The position numbers and the translations under genes were made by a program. 64,000 bases of DNA from Nocardiopsis sp. NRRL B-16309 (GTDB lineage: Bacteria; Actinomycetota; Actinomycetes; Streptosporangiales; Streptosporangiaceae), in the NCBI RefSeq assembly GCF_001279585.1, contig NZ_LGEC01000004.1, positions 1 to 64,000 on the forward strand, written 5' to 3'. This document shows, one piece after another, positions 51,807-60,294 of the stretch (the first letter of the stretch is position 1; each line of letters begins with the position of its first letter). The notes under the pieces are model-generated. The model was not told the origin of the DNA, did no database searches, and saw only the letters and a list, made by a program, of their open reading frames with translations.

Positions 51807-54800
51807 TCAGACCAGGCCGAGTTCGCGGGCGCGCGCCCCGGCGGCGGCGCGGTTGGCCACCTCCAGCTTCGCCAGGATGTTGGACACGTGCACGCTCGCG
51901 GTCTTGGGGCTGATGAACAGCTCCGCCGCGATCTGGGCGTTGGTGCGCCCCGACGCCAGCAGCCGCGTGACCTCCATCTCTCGTGCGGTCAGACCGGCCG
52001 GGGACGGCGGCGGAGCCGAGCCCTCACCCAGCCCGGTGCCCAGCCGGCGCGCCAGGTCGGCGGCGGCGCCCGCCAGCGGTGCCGCCCCGCACGCGGAGGC
52101 CGTCTCGAACACCTGGCGCGTCCACGCCGCGGCGCACTCCCGCTCGCCCGCCGCGACCGCCGCCTCCGCGGCCCGCAGGCGCGCCTCCGCCAGGTGCAGC
52201 CGCAGGGGCGTGTGCTCCCACGCCCGCACCGCCGCCGACCAGGACTCCAGCAGAGCCGCCCGGTCCGCGCCCTCCGCCTCCGCCGTCCGCGCCGTGACTG
52301 CGGCGCGGTGGGCGTGCTGGACGGGGCCGTGGACCGGCATCTGGTCGGCGACCTTCACCGTGAGGGCGCGCACCCGTGCCGCCTGCTCGGCGGTCTCCGG
52401 CGCCCGCCCGGGCGCCGCCCCGCGCCGGACGGCCTCCGACATCAGGTCGGCCATCGGCCAGGAGTACCCCGGGGCGGCCTCCAGCTCCAGCTCCTCCAGC
52501 AGTCGCCGCGCCAGCTCCAGCGCGGTGTCCAGCCGGTCCTCGGCCAGCCGGGTGTCCAGGATGCCCAGCGCCGCCAGCTGCACGATGTTCATCCGGTGCG
52601 CACGCAGGGTCCCCTGCTCCAGCATGGGCCGGACCCAGTCCCGGGCGGTCGCGGTGTCGCCCTGGGCCACGGCGACGCGCATCAGCACACTCGCGATGTA
52701 CACGCGCTGCTTGTCCGAGGGGCGGGTGCGCAGCACCCCGTCGACGATCTCGCGGGCGGTGGCCAGGTCGCCCAGCTCGAAGTGGATCTCGGCGCGGTTC
52801 TGGTGGTTGAAGTGGCTGTGCACGGACGCCCATCCCAGGGCCCGGTGCCGCTCCAGGGCGTCCTCCAGCACCACCAGGCCCTCCTCGTGCCGGCCCAGCT
52901 CGCGCAGGAAGTGCGCCATGTTGCCGACCCCGCGCGCCTCCAGGTTCGGGTCGTTGGTCAGGCGCGTGCGCGCGATTCCCTCCAGGAACAGGGGGCGCCC
53001 GGTCTCCAGGTCGCCCTCGGCCATGCTGATCCCGCCCAGGGTGATGCGGGCGTCCGCGGCGGCGCAGACGTCGCCCCCGCGTCCGGAGGCGGAGATCTCC
53101 ACGGCCGACTCCGCCAGCCGGCGCGCGGTCAGTCCGCGCTCGGCCAGTTCCCGCAGCTGGAGCTGGTCCGGGGACGGCTCGCGGTCCATTCGGTGCAGCA
53201 GGCTCTCCTTGGCCAGGATCGACAGCAGCAGGCCGTACCCGGGCATGTGCGGAGGATGCAGCTCCAGGGCGCGCACCAGGTCCTCGACACCGCCGCGGCT
53301 GAGCAGCTGGGCTCGTGCCTGGCCCCGCCGGCGCAGCAGTTCGGCGCGTACCGTGAGGGTGTGGTCGTCGTCGTCGGCGTCCCCGGTCAGGGTCGCCAGC
53401 GCCTCGTCGGCCAGCTCCCGGGCCCGCTTGGACCGGCCCGCCTCCAGCGCCGCCCCGGCGGCCGCGCTGACCACCTGGGCCCACGTGCGCCCCTGGACCC
53501 GCTCCTCGGCGTCGGGCACCCGGTCCCACATGTTCAGCACCCGCTCCAGCATGTCCAGCTCCTCGCTGAAGGCCAGGGTGTCGCCGGCCCGGGCCGCCGC
53601 CCACCACGCCGCCTGGAGCGCTCTCGGCAGGTCCTGCGCCGCCAGGAAGTGGTGCGCCTGCTCGGCGGCCCTGCGGTCGGCGGGGACGGCGTCGGGGTAC
53701 TCGTCGATGAGATGGGCGAAGCGCAGGTGCAGCCGCGAGTGCGGGCCCGGCAGGATCTCCTCGTGCACCGCGTCGCGCAGCAGGGCGTGCCGGAACCGGT
53801 AGTCGGTGCGGCCGGCCCGCAGCACGTTGGCGTCCACGAGCGTGTGCAGGGCGTGTTCCAGCTCGCGTTCGGGCAGACCCGCCGCGTGGTAGAGGATCTC
53901 GTGCTCGATGCTCTCGGAGACCGCGCCCACCGACGCCACCCGCAGCACCGAGAGCGCGGTGTCGTCGAACCGGTGCAGCGGCTCCAGCAGCAGGTCGCGG
54001 AACTGTTCGGGCACGTCGGGGTTCTCGCCGCCGCCACAGGCGTCGTCCGCCGCCAGGGACTCCACGAACAGCGGGATGCCGTCGGTGCGGCGGTAGAGCG
54101 CGTCCAGCTTCTCCGGAGGCAGCTCCGTGCCCCTGATGGCCGCGGCCTGGCGGCCCACCTCCTCGCGCGTGAGCGGCTCCAGGCGCAGTCCCAGCACGTT
54201 GGGGGCCCGCTCCAGCTCCGGCAGAAGCCGCCGCAGGGGGTGGGTGCGGTGCAGGTCGTCGCTGCGGTAGGTACCGATGACGAGTATCCCGGGCAGGTCC
54301 AGGTTGCGCACCAGGAACACCAGGAGGTCGCGGGTGGCGCCGTCCGCCCAGTGCAGGTCCTCCAGCACCACGGTCAGGGGCGTGTCCTGGGCGGCCTGGG
54401 TGAACAGGCGCAGGACCTGCTCGAAGAGGATGCCCCGGTTCTCCCGGCGGTCCTCGGGCGCCTCGCCCAGCTCGGGCAGCAGCCGGGCGAACTCGCCCAC
54501 GCCGCCCGGGGCCGCGGCCTCGAAGGCCTTCCGTCCGCGCTCGCGCAGGACCTGGCGCAGGACCGCGGTGAAGGGTGCGTAGGAGAGCCCCTCCACGCCC
54601 AGCTGGAGGCAGCCGCCCGTGTACACCGCCCCCGTGGCCAGGGCGGCGGTGAACTCTCCCACCAGACGGCTCTTGCCGACCCCCGCGTCACCGCCGACCA
54701 GGACCATGCCGGAGAGCTCCGTATGCGAGCGCTCGGCGTGCTCGCCCAGGATCCGCAGCGGTCGCTCGCGTCCCACGAACACGGGACAGGTCTGAACAAG

Positions 54801-54809
54801 TTGGGGCAT
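51807..54809 (-). CDS. Large ATP-binding LuxR-family regulator (LAL/MalT type)
   Basis: 1000-residue transcriptional activator. The N-terminal AAA/STAND ATPase begins [19 protein letters not shown], with Walker [13 protein letters not shown] and Walker [21 protein letters not shown] long helical TPR-like region follows. The C-terminal LuxR HTH is [20 protein letters not shown] followed by [20 protein letters not shown]. Such proteins sense maltotriose-like ligands or pathway signals. ATG 54809 is chosen because CATAAT ends 7 nt before it on the minus strand (leaderless); longer starts at 54818 and 54833 are in frame. A truncated twin lies directly upstream. Confidence 0.9.
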   Translation of the reverse strand: MPQLVQTCPVFVGRERPLRILGEHAERSHTELSGMVLVGGDAGVGKSRLVGEFTAALATGAVYTGGCLQLGVEGLSYAPFTAVLRQVLRERGRKAFEAAAPGGVGEFARLLPELGEAPEDRRENRGILFEQVLRLFTQAAQDTPLTVVLEDLHWADGATRDLLVFLVRNLDLPGILVIGTYRSDDLHRTHPLRRLLPELERAPNVLGLRLEPLTREEVGRQAAAIRGTELPPEKLDALYRRTDGIPLFVESLAADDACGGGENPDVPEQFRDLLLEPLHRFDDTALSVLRVASVGAVSESIEHEILYHAAGLPERELEHALHTLVDANVLRAGRTDYRFRHALLRDAVHEEILPGPHSRLHLRFAHLIDEYPDAVPADRRAAEQAHHFLAAQDLPRALQAAWWAAARAGDTLAFSEELDMLERVLNMWDRVPDAEERVQGRTWAQVVSAAAGAALEAGRSKRARELADEALATLTGDADDDDHTLTVRAELLRRRGQARAQLLSRGGVEDLVRALELHPPHMPGYGLLLSILAKESLLHRMDREPSPDQLQLRELAERGLTARRLAESAVEISASGRGGDVCAAADARITLGGISMAEGDLETGRPLFLEGIARTRLTNDPNLEARGVGNMAHFLRELGRHEEGLVVLEDALERHRALGWASVHSHFNHQNRAEIHFELGDLATAREIVDGVLRTRPSDKQRVYIASVLMRVAVAQGDTATARDWVRPMLEQGTLRAHRMNIVQLAALGILDTRLAEDRLDTALELARRLLEELELEAAPGYSWPMADLMSEAVRRGAAPGRAPETAEQAARVRALTVKVADQMPVHGPVQHAHRAAVTARTAEAEGADRAALLESWSAAVRAWEHTPLRLHLAEARLRAAEAAVAAGERECAAAWTRQVFETASACGAAPLAGAAADLARRLGTGLGEGSAPPPSPAGLTAREMEVTRLLASGRTNAQIAAELFISPKTASVHVSNILAKLEVANRAAAGARARELGLV

Positions 54810-54865
54810 AGGGGCCATTATGCCGTTGACCACGTGGACCGCCTCAGGTTTTTTCCCGCACCCGT

Positions 54866-56398
54866 TCAGGTGCGGCCGAGTTCGCTGGGGAGCGCCCGCC
54901 CGCGGCGGCTCAGCAGCGTCGCCCGGACTGCCAGGGTGTGGTCGTCGGCCCGCGGGCCCTCGTCCAGCGCGGCCAGGCCCTCGTCACACATCTCCCGGGC
55001 GCGGCGCGGGCGGCCCGCCTCCAGCGCGGCGGCGGCGCCCGCGGACAGGACCTCGGCGCGGCTCCGGCCGCCGACGCGCTCGTCGGCGTCGGGGACCCGG
55101 TCCCACAGGCCCAGGACGCGCTCCAGCATCGCCAGCTCCTCGTGGGGGGCCAGGGCCTCGCCGGCCCGGACCGCCGCCCGCCAGGCGGCCTGGAGTGCTC
55201 GGGGCAGGTCGTGCGCGGCCTGGAAGTGGTGTGCCTGCTCGGCGGCCCTGCGGTCGGCGGGGACGGCGTCGGGGTATTCGTCGATGAGCTGGGCGAAGCG
55301 CAGGTGCAGGCGGGCGTGCGGACCGGGGAGCAGGCCGTCGTGGACCGCCTCGCGCAGCAGCGCGTGGCGGAAGCGGTAGCCCGTGCCGCTCACCCGGAGC
55401 AGACCGGCCTCGACCAGGGTGCGCAGCGCGCGGTCCAGGCCGGCTTCGGGCAGCTCGGCGGCGCGGGCGAGGGTCGCGTGCTCGACCACGTCGGACACCG
55501 CGCCCACCGAGGCCGCGCGCAGGACGGCCACGGCGGTCTCGTCCAACCGGTGCGCCGAGCCGAGCAGCAGTTCGCGGGAGTGGTCGGGCGCCGCGTCGGT
55601 GTCCGCGCCGCCGTCGGCGGCCAGGGCCTCGACGAACAGGGGGATGCCGTCACTGCGCAGGTGGAGGTCGTCCAACCGGGCGGCGGACAGCGGGTGGCCC
55701 GTGAGGGCGCGGGCCTGCGCGGCGACCTGGTCGCGGGTGAGCGGCGCCAGGCCCATCCGGGTGACCTCGGGCAGCCGCTCCAGCTCGGGCAGCAGGCGGC
55801 GCAGCGGGTGGGCGCGGTGCAGGTCGTCGGCGCGGTAGGTGGCGATGATCTGCACGCCGGGCAGGTCCAGGTCGCGCACCAGGTGGACGAGGAGGTCGCG
55901 GGTGGCGCCGTCGGCCCAGTGCAGGTCCTCCAGCACCAGGGTGACGCCCTCGCCGCCCGAGGCCGCCTGGATCAGCCGCAGGATCTGCCCGAAGAGCGGG
56001 CCGCGCGCCTCGTGGCGGCCCCGCGGGAGCGCGCCGAGCTCGGGCAGCAGCCGGGCGAACTCGCCGGTGCCGCCGGGCGCGGCGGCCTCGAACGCCTCGC
56101 GACCGCGCTCGCGCAGGACCTGGCGCAGGACCGCGGTGAAGGGGGCGTAGGCCAGGCCGTCCACGCCCAGCTCCAGACAGCCGCCGGCGAAGACGGTGCC
56201 GACGGGCCTGGTCGCGGTGAACTCCGCGACCAGGCGGGTCTTGCCGACACCCGCGTCCCCTCCGATGATCATCGTCCCCGACGCCTCGGTGCGGGCCCGG
56301 TGGGCGTGCTCGCCCAGAAGGCGCAGTTCGTCCGCGCGGCCGACGAGCGACGGGCCGGTGTCGGAGAGGAGGGACACGTCGTCCATGAGGTCGAGCAC
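54866..56398 (-). CDS. Truncated LuxR-type ATPase regulator lacking the DNA-binding domain
   Basis: 510-residue protein closely similar over its whole length to the first half of the adjacent 1000-residue regulator: [20 protein letters not shown], Walker [39 protein letters not shown], and [34 protein letters not shown], cited here by [20 protein letters not shown]. The match ends at [20 protein letters not shown], just before the TPR region and HTH. GTG 56398 has gggag about 8 nt upstream; ATG 56386 is an alternative. The ATPase motifs are intact, so it may be a functional sensor or decoy rather than a pseudogene. It probably arose by tandem duplication and C-terminal loss. Confidence 0.8.
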   Translation of the reverse strand: MLDLMDDVSLLSDTGPSLVGRADELRLLGEHAHRARTEASGTMIIGGDAGVGKTRLVAEFTATRPVGTVFAGGCLELGVDGLAYAPFTAVLRQVLRERGREAFEAAAPGGTGEFARLLPELGALPRGRHEARGPLFGQILRLIQAASGGEGVTLVLEDLHWADGATRDLLVHLVRDLDLPGVQIIATYRADDLHRAHPLRRLLPELERLPEVTRMGLAPLTRDQVAAQARALTGHPLSAARLDDLHLRSDGIPLFVEALAADGGADTDAAPDHSRELLLGSAHRLDETAVAVLRAASVGAVSDVVEHATLARAAELPEAGLDRALRTLVEAGLLRVSGTGYRFRHALLREAVHDGLLPGPHARLHLRFAQLIDEYPDAVPADRRAAEQAHHFQAAHDLPRALQAAWRAAVRAGEALAPHEELAMLERVLGLWDRVPDADERVGGRSRAEVLSAGAAAALEAGRPRRAREMCDEGLAALDEGPRADDHTLAVRATLLSRRGRALPSELGRT

Positions 56399-56552
56399 GG
56401 CGGGGCTCCCCTGCGGTCGCGTGCGGTGCGCGGCGGTGGGCGGGTCCACGAGCGCGGGGGCCGGGTGCCGACGGGTCCGCGGCGAACCGGCGTGCGGACC
56501 GGCCGGGCCGCGGGCCGCTGCGCCGGAGGTTCCCGCTGTCCAGCGCACCGGG

Positions 56553-56759
56553 TCAGGCGGCGCGGCCGAAGCGTGCACGGGCGTCGGGGCCCGGTGCGCC
56601 GTCCTCCTGGCCGCGGCGCCGCTCCTCCTTCCTCGCGGCGCGGCGCGCGGCGCGCTCCTCGGTGCGGGCCCGCTTGATCGCGCGGACGTGCTCCGCCTCG
56701 CGCACGCGCTCGCGGCTGACGTACTGGGCGTTCGAGCCGAACAGGTCAGGGTGGTACAT
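56553..56759 (-). CDS. Small basic hypothetical protein
   Basis: 68-residue protein: MYHPDLFGSNAQYVSRERVR followed by a strongly charged helical region with many Arg, Glu and Ala (RARTEERAARRAARKEERRR). The N-terminal MYHPDLFGSNAQYVS has the look of a conserved motif, the rest of a coiled or extended basic helix. A GGAAGG site precedes ATG 56759, supporting translation. It lies upstream of the regulator pair on the same strand, 154 nt away, and downstream of the repeated palindrome described next. No function can be given. Confidence 0.6.
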   Translation of the reverse strand: MYHPDLFGSNAQYVSRERVREAEHVRAIKRARTEERAARRAARKEERRRGQEDGAPGPDARARFGRAA

Positions 56760-56817
56760 GGTGGGCCTTCCCCCGTGGGCGGAGACTCCGTGTCCCCGCC
56801 GTCTGAGTACAACGATC

Positions 56818-56924
56818 GGTCTAAGACCCCGCCCGGCGCATGGGGAGGATGCCCAGTCCTGGCCGCCCCCGGCGCCCGGATCGGCGCGGTCGGTCTAAGA
56901 CCCCCGGGCGGCGGGTCTGAGACG
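56818..56924. promoter_or_regulatory. Three copies of the palindrome GGTCTNAGACC
   Basis: GGTCTAAGACC occurs at 56818-56828 and 56892-56902, both within the longer shared CGGTCTAAGACCCC. GGTCTGAGACG, one mismatch, lies at 56914-56924. They sit in the 280-nt divergent region between the small basic protein and the secreted/TM protein genes, upstream of the LuxR-type regulators. Repeated identical 5-1-5 palindromes suggest sites for one dimeric regulator, spaced 74 and 22 bp. Confidence 0.55.
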
Positions 56925-57039
56925 GTCCCGGAGCAGGGCCGGTGGACGGGCACGGACCGAAGGTGTGTCACCAGGGGCACATGTGCGGCCACTCGTAGTT
57001 GTCTAGGGCCTGACAGTGTGGACGTACAGGAGGTGCGTG

Positions 57040-57630
57040 ATGGCGCGAGTACTCGGGGGGACCCGGTGCCGTGCGGTACCGGTGTGGATCGGCGCGGTCG
57101 CGGCCGGGGCGGTGGTCCTGGCCGCGACCGGAGCCGCGGCCGACGCGCAGGGGGCACCGGTGGGCCTGTCGGTGTCGGGGCAGGACGGGGCGGCCCCGGG
57201 GGAGGAGGTGGTCCTGCGCACGACCGTGGCCAACGACGGCGACGCGCCGGTGGAGGGAGCCCTGCTGGCCCAGCACGTCCCGGAGGGGATGGAGGTCCTG
57301 GAGGTGGGCCAGGGCGGCATGGTGGAGGAGGGCATCGCCAACTGGGGGGTCGGCGTCCACGCCGGCGGCGAGTCCGTCCACACCGTGCGGGTGCGCGTCA
57401 CCGAGGACGCGGCCGTGGACGAGCGCCTGACGAGCACGGCCTGCCTGCTGCTGGACCGCGACGCCGAGCCCGCGGCGTGCGCGAGCGACACCGTGCGGGT
57501 CACCGAGCGGTCCGCGGCACTCGGCTGGCCGATGGACCGTGCGACGCTGGTCCGGTCGGTCGGCGCGGGCCTGGTGCTCGTGCTGCTCTGGCTGCTGTGG
57601 CGGCGAAAGAGCTCGTTCCGCACCCGGTGA
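57040..57630 (+). CDS. Membrane-anchored secreted protein with DUF11-like domain
   Basis: 196-residue exported protein. A signal sequence (VWIGAVAAGAVVLAATGAAADA) is followed by a roughly 110-residue beta-sandwich of the DUF11/CARDB kind: GQDGAAPGEEVVLRTTVANDGDAPVEGALLAQHVPEGMEVLEV, in key parts LRTTVANDGDAPV and HVPEGMEVLEV. A C-terminal membrane anchor with positive tail follows (GAGLVLVLLWLLWRRKSS). Two cysteines (STACLLLDRDAEPAACASD) could form a disulfide. ATG 57040 has a CAGGAGG site at optimal distance. It is probably cell-surface; no function is known. Confidence 0.75.
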   Translation: MARVLGGTRCRAVPVWIGAVAAGAVVLAATGAAADAQGAPVGLSVSGQDGAAPGEEVVLRTTVANDGDAPVEGALLAQHVPEGMEVLEVGQGGMVEEGIANWGVGVHAGGESVHTVRVRVTEDAAVDERLTSTACLLLDRDAEPAACASDTVRVTERSAALGWPMDRATLVRSVGAGLVLVLLWLLWRRKSSFRTR

Positions 57631-57671
57631 CCGGGTTGTGACGTCAACGCGTCATATCCGGGGCCGTAAAA

Positions 57672-57691
57672 ACTACGGCGCGTAGTAGTGT
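57672..57691 (+). promoter_or_regulatory. Promoter/operator of the small membrane protein gene
   Basis: A perfect palindrome ACTACG-GCG-CGTAGT (57672-57686) abuts TAGTGT (57686-57691), a TANNNT -10 box ending 6 nt before the ATG at 57698. A protein bound to the palindrome would block the promoter. A leaderless transcript is implied, since there is no ribosome site. Confidence 0.6.
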
Positions 57692-57697
57692 GTCGCC

Positions 57698-58036
57698 ATG
57701 GACATCATCTACTCCGCGCTCGTCTTCCTGCACATGATCGGTCTGGCCGGGATCATCGCGGGATTCCTCATGCAGGTCATGACCGGTCACGCCAAGTCGG
57801 CCAAGGTCCTGCTGCACAGCTCCCTGCTCCAGCTGGTCACCGGCCTGGCCCTCGTCGGGGTCGCCGAGATGTCCGGTGACGCCGAGCTCGACCACATCAA
57901 GGTGGGCGTCAAGCTCATCGTCGCCCTGGCCGTCGTGGTCCTGGGCGTCATGAACCTGCGCAAGCCGTCCAGCCGCCTGGCCACCATCGCGGGGGTGCTC
58001 GCCATCCTCAACATCGGTGTCGCCGTGTTCTGGTGA
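57698..58036 (+). CDS. Small integral membrane protein
   Basis: 112-residue membrane protein with four predicted helices: IIYSALVFLHMIGLAGIIAGFLMQVM, LLHSSLLQLVTGLALVGVAEM, VKLIVALAVVVLGVMNL and ATIAGVLAILNIGVAVFW, cited by their key stretches. The order HMIG...GHAKSAKVLLHSS with a conserved His in helix 1 resembles small actinobacterial proteins of unknown role, possibly related to DUF2269/copper-resistance-D-like four-helix proteins. ATG 57698 lies directly after a leaderless promoter box. A strong terminator follows. Confidence 0.75.
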   Translation: MDIIYSALVFLHMIGLAGIIAGFLMQVMTGHAKSAKVLLHSSLLQLVTGLALVGVAEMSGDAELDHIKVGVKLIVALAVVVLGVMNLRKPSSRLATIAGVLAILNIGVAVFW

Positions 58037-58049
58037 TCCCCTCCCCCTG

Positions 58050-58099
58050 AGCCGGTGGCGGCGCGGTCTCCCGCAGGATCGCGCCGCCACCGGCTTTTT
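58050..58099 (+). terminator. Intrinsic terminator after the small membrane protein gene
   Basis: A perfect 16-bp stem, AGCCGGTGGCGGCGCG (58050-58065) with its complement (58080-58095), a 14-nt loop, and a T-run at 58095-58099. It is the only hairpin in the window with both a long perfect stem and a clean T5 tail. Confidence 0.92.
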
Positions 58100-58291
58100 G
58101 CTGCCGTCTTGCCGAAATCTTGCGTGCCTCTTTCAGGCGCGTCAACAGCGCATCGGGCCTGGTCAGGAGGCGGACGTGTGCCTCGCGGGGTCGGGGGGCT
58201 TCGTGGTGCGCTCGGAGTCCGTGCAGATCAGAGGCATGGAGTCGCCTTAGGTGTCCACGGTGACACGCAGTGCTCCGCCCGCAATCTCCTG

Positions 58292-58356
58292 TTCACAAGA
58301 CTGGACTCTTCTGTTAAGTTCGCCACATTCACGCAAACTCTTGCAGAGACTGCAAG
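58292..58356 (+). promoter_or_regulatory. Alpha-amylase promoter region with MalR-like operator
   Basis: In the 378-nt gap 58037-58414, after the terminator, TTCACA (58292-58297) and TTAAGT (58314-58319) are spaced 16 bp and could be -35 and -10. CTTGCAG-AGA-CTGCAAG (58340-58356) is a perfect 7-3-7 palindrome just downstream. CTTGCAG elements are the known hallmark of streptomycete amylase promoters, bound by the LacI-family maltose regulator MalR/Reg1. Maltose induction and glucose repression are therefore expected. Confidence 0.7.
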
Positions 58357-58414
58357 GGGGCGGCGGTGCGGCAGTGCGGCCCGCCGTGCGACTCCCTCCC
58401 CCCAAGGAGCGAAC

Positions 58415-60199
58415 ATGAACAGACGCAGACTCGGCTCCCTCGCCGGGGCCGCGGTGCTGGCCGTCGGCCTGCTCGCCGCCCCGGCACCGGCCTCGGCCGC
58501 CCCCGCCCCCGCGGAGGTCCCCGCCGCCGAGCAGAACGGCGGGACGATCGTCCACCTGTTCCAGTGGAACTGGGACTCGGTGGCCGCCGAGTGCGAGGAC
58601 TTCCTCGGCCCGAACGGGTTCGGCGGCGTCCAGGTCTCCCCGCCCCAGGAGCACGTGGTCATCCCCTCCGCCGAGGGCGGCGACTACCCCTGGTGGCAGG
58701 ACTACCAGCCGGTCTCCTACCAGATCGACAACACCCGGCGCGGCACGGCCGAGGAGTTCGAGGCCATGGTCGCCACCTGCCGCGAGAACGGCGTCCGGAT
58801 CTACGCCGACGTCATCATCAACCACATGACCGGCAACGGCTCGGGCACCGGCAGCAACGGCACCGAGTGGGAGAAGTACGCCTACCCGGACCTGTTCGGC
58901 GACGGCGGTGCCGCCTACGGCAACGACGACTTCGGCCCCTGCTTCGAGACGATCGAGGACTGGAACGACAAGTGGGAGGTCCAGAACTGCGAGCTCCTGG
59001 AGCTGTCGAACCTGGACACCGCCACCCCGCACGTGCGTGAGCAGCTGCGGCGCTACCTCAACGGGCTCGTGGACATGGGCGTGGGCGGATTCCGGGTGGA
59101 CGCCTCCAAGCACGTTCCCGAGGCCGACGTCGAGGCGATCTTCGGCGGACTGAACGAGGTGCCCGGCTTCGGCGGGCGGCCCGACGTCTACCACGAGGTC
59201 TACGGCGACCAGACGGTGCCCTACACCGCCTACACCCCGTACGGCAAGGTCACCAACTTCGACTACAAGAACGACTTCTCGGGCAAGTTCGCCGGCGGTG
59301 ACATCGCCGGACTGGTCGACATGCCCGACCACGGCGGCCTGACCTCCGACGAGGCCGTGGTCTTCGTCGACAACCACGACACCCAGCGCTACACGCCGAC
59401 CCTGACCTACAAGGACGGCGACCGCTACCACCTCGCCACCGCCTTCATGCTCGCCCACCCCTACGGCACCCCCGTGGTGATGTCGAGCTACGACTTCGGC
59501 GACAACCAGACCGAGGGCCCGCCCAGCGTCGGCGAGGTCGACGGCAACCCGGCGGGCTGGATCACCGAGGACAGCGACTGCGCCGACGCCGACTGGGTCT
59601 GCGAGCACCGCGACGGCACCGTCGCGGGGATGGCCGCCTTCCGCAACTCCACCGACGGCACCGGGATCACCGAGCGCGCCACGGACGGCGGCTCACGGGT
59701 CGCCTTCGACCGCGGTGACCGCGGCTTCGCGGCCTTCAACGCCGGCGGCGGCACCTGGAACCTCACCGCCACGACGTCCATGCCCGACGGCGTCTACGAG
59801 AACGCGGCGGGCAGCGGATCGGCCACCGTCTCCGGCGGCCAGGTCACCGTGGAGGTCCCGGCCGAGGGCGCCGTCGCCCTCCACGTGGACGGCGTCTGCG
59901 ACCCCGCCGAGTGCGACGACGGCGGCGACGACACCTTCGAGATCTCCGCCACCGCCCACACCAACTGGGGCCAGGAGGTGTACGTCGTCGGCAACACCGA
60001 CGCCCTCGGCTCCTGGAACCCCACCAGCGGCGTGAAGCTGTCCACCGACGGCAGCACCTACCCGCGGTGGACCGGACAGGTCACCATCGGTGACGACGAC
60101 GAGTGGAAGCTCGTCAAGGTCGACGGCGCCGGCGACGTCCAGTGGGAGTCCGGCGGCAACCGCGTCGGCCCCGACTCCGCCCCCGTCTGGCGCGACTGA
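58415..60199 (+). CDS. Secreted alpha-amylase, GH13 with C-terminal CBM20
   Basis: 594-residue extracellular alpha-amylase that cleaves alpha-1,4 bonds in starch. A Sec signal peptide (about 30 residues, ending PAPASAAPA) is followed by the GH13 barrel with all catalytic residues: nucleophile Asp229 in GGFRVDASKHV, acid/base Glu261 in YHEVYGD, and Asp322 in FVDNHDTQRY. A C-domain ends near residue 500. A starch-binding CBM20 occupies about residues 505-594 (FEISATAHTNWGQEVYVVGN, LGSWNPTSGVKL). ATG 58415 has AAGGAG 6 nt upstream. The layout is that of streptomycete amylases (GH13_32). Confidence 0.95.
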   Translation: MNRRRLGSLAGAAVLAVGLLAAPAPASAAPAPAEVPAAEQNGGTIVHLFQWNWDSVAAECEDFLGPNGFGGVQVSPPQEHVVIPSAEGGDYPWWQDYQPVSYQIDNTRRGTAEEFEAMVATCRENGVRIYADVIINHMTGNGSGTGSNGTEWEKYAYPDLFGDGGAAYGNDDFGPCFETIEDWNDKWEVQNCELLELSNLDTATPHVREQLRRYLNGLVDMGVGGFRVDASKHVPEADVEAIFGGLNEVPGFGGRPDVYHEVYGDQTVPYTAYTPYGKVTNFDYKNDFSGKFAGGDIAGLVDMPDHGGLTSDEAVVFVDNHDTQRYTPTLTYKDGDRYHLATAFMLAHPYGTPVVMSSYDFGDNQTEGPPSVGEVDGNPAGWITEDSDCADADWVCEHRDGTVAGMAAFRNSTDGTGITERATDGGSRVAFDRGDRGFAAFNAGGGTWNLTATTSMPDGVYENAAGSGSATVSGGQVTVEVPAEGAVALHVDGVCDPAECDDGGDDTFEISATAHTNWGQEVYVVGNTDALGSWNPTSGVKLSTDGSTYPRWTGQVTIGDDDEWKLVKVDGAGDVQWESGGNRVGPDSAPVWRD

Positions 60200-60236
60200 A
60201 CCACCCGGGCCGCCGCACTCCACGGCCCCCTCCCAC

Positions 60237-60274
60237 GGCACCCCCGCGCCACACTCCTCCGGCGCGGGGGTGCC
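60237..60274. terminator. Bidirectional terminator between amylase gene and glnE
   Basis: A perfect 14-bp stem, GGCACCCCCGCGCC (60237-60250) with its complement (60261-60274) and a 10-nt loop, in the 95-nt gap between the convergent stops. Confidence 0.85.
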
Positions 60275-60294
60275 CCTCGCGGGCACCCCCGGGC

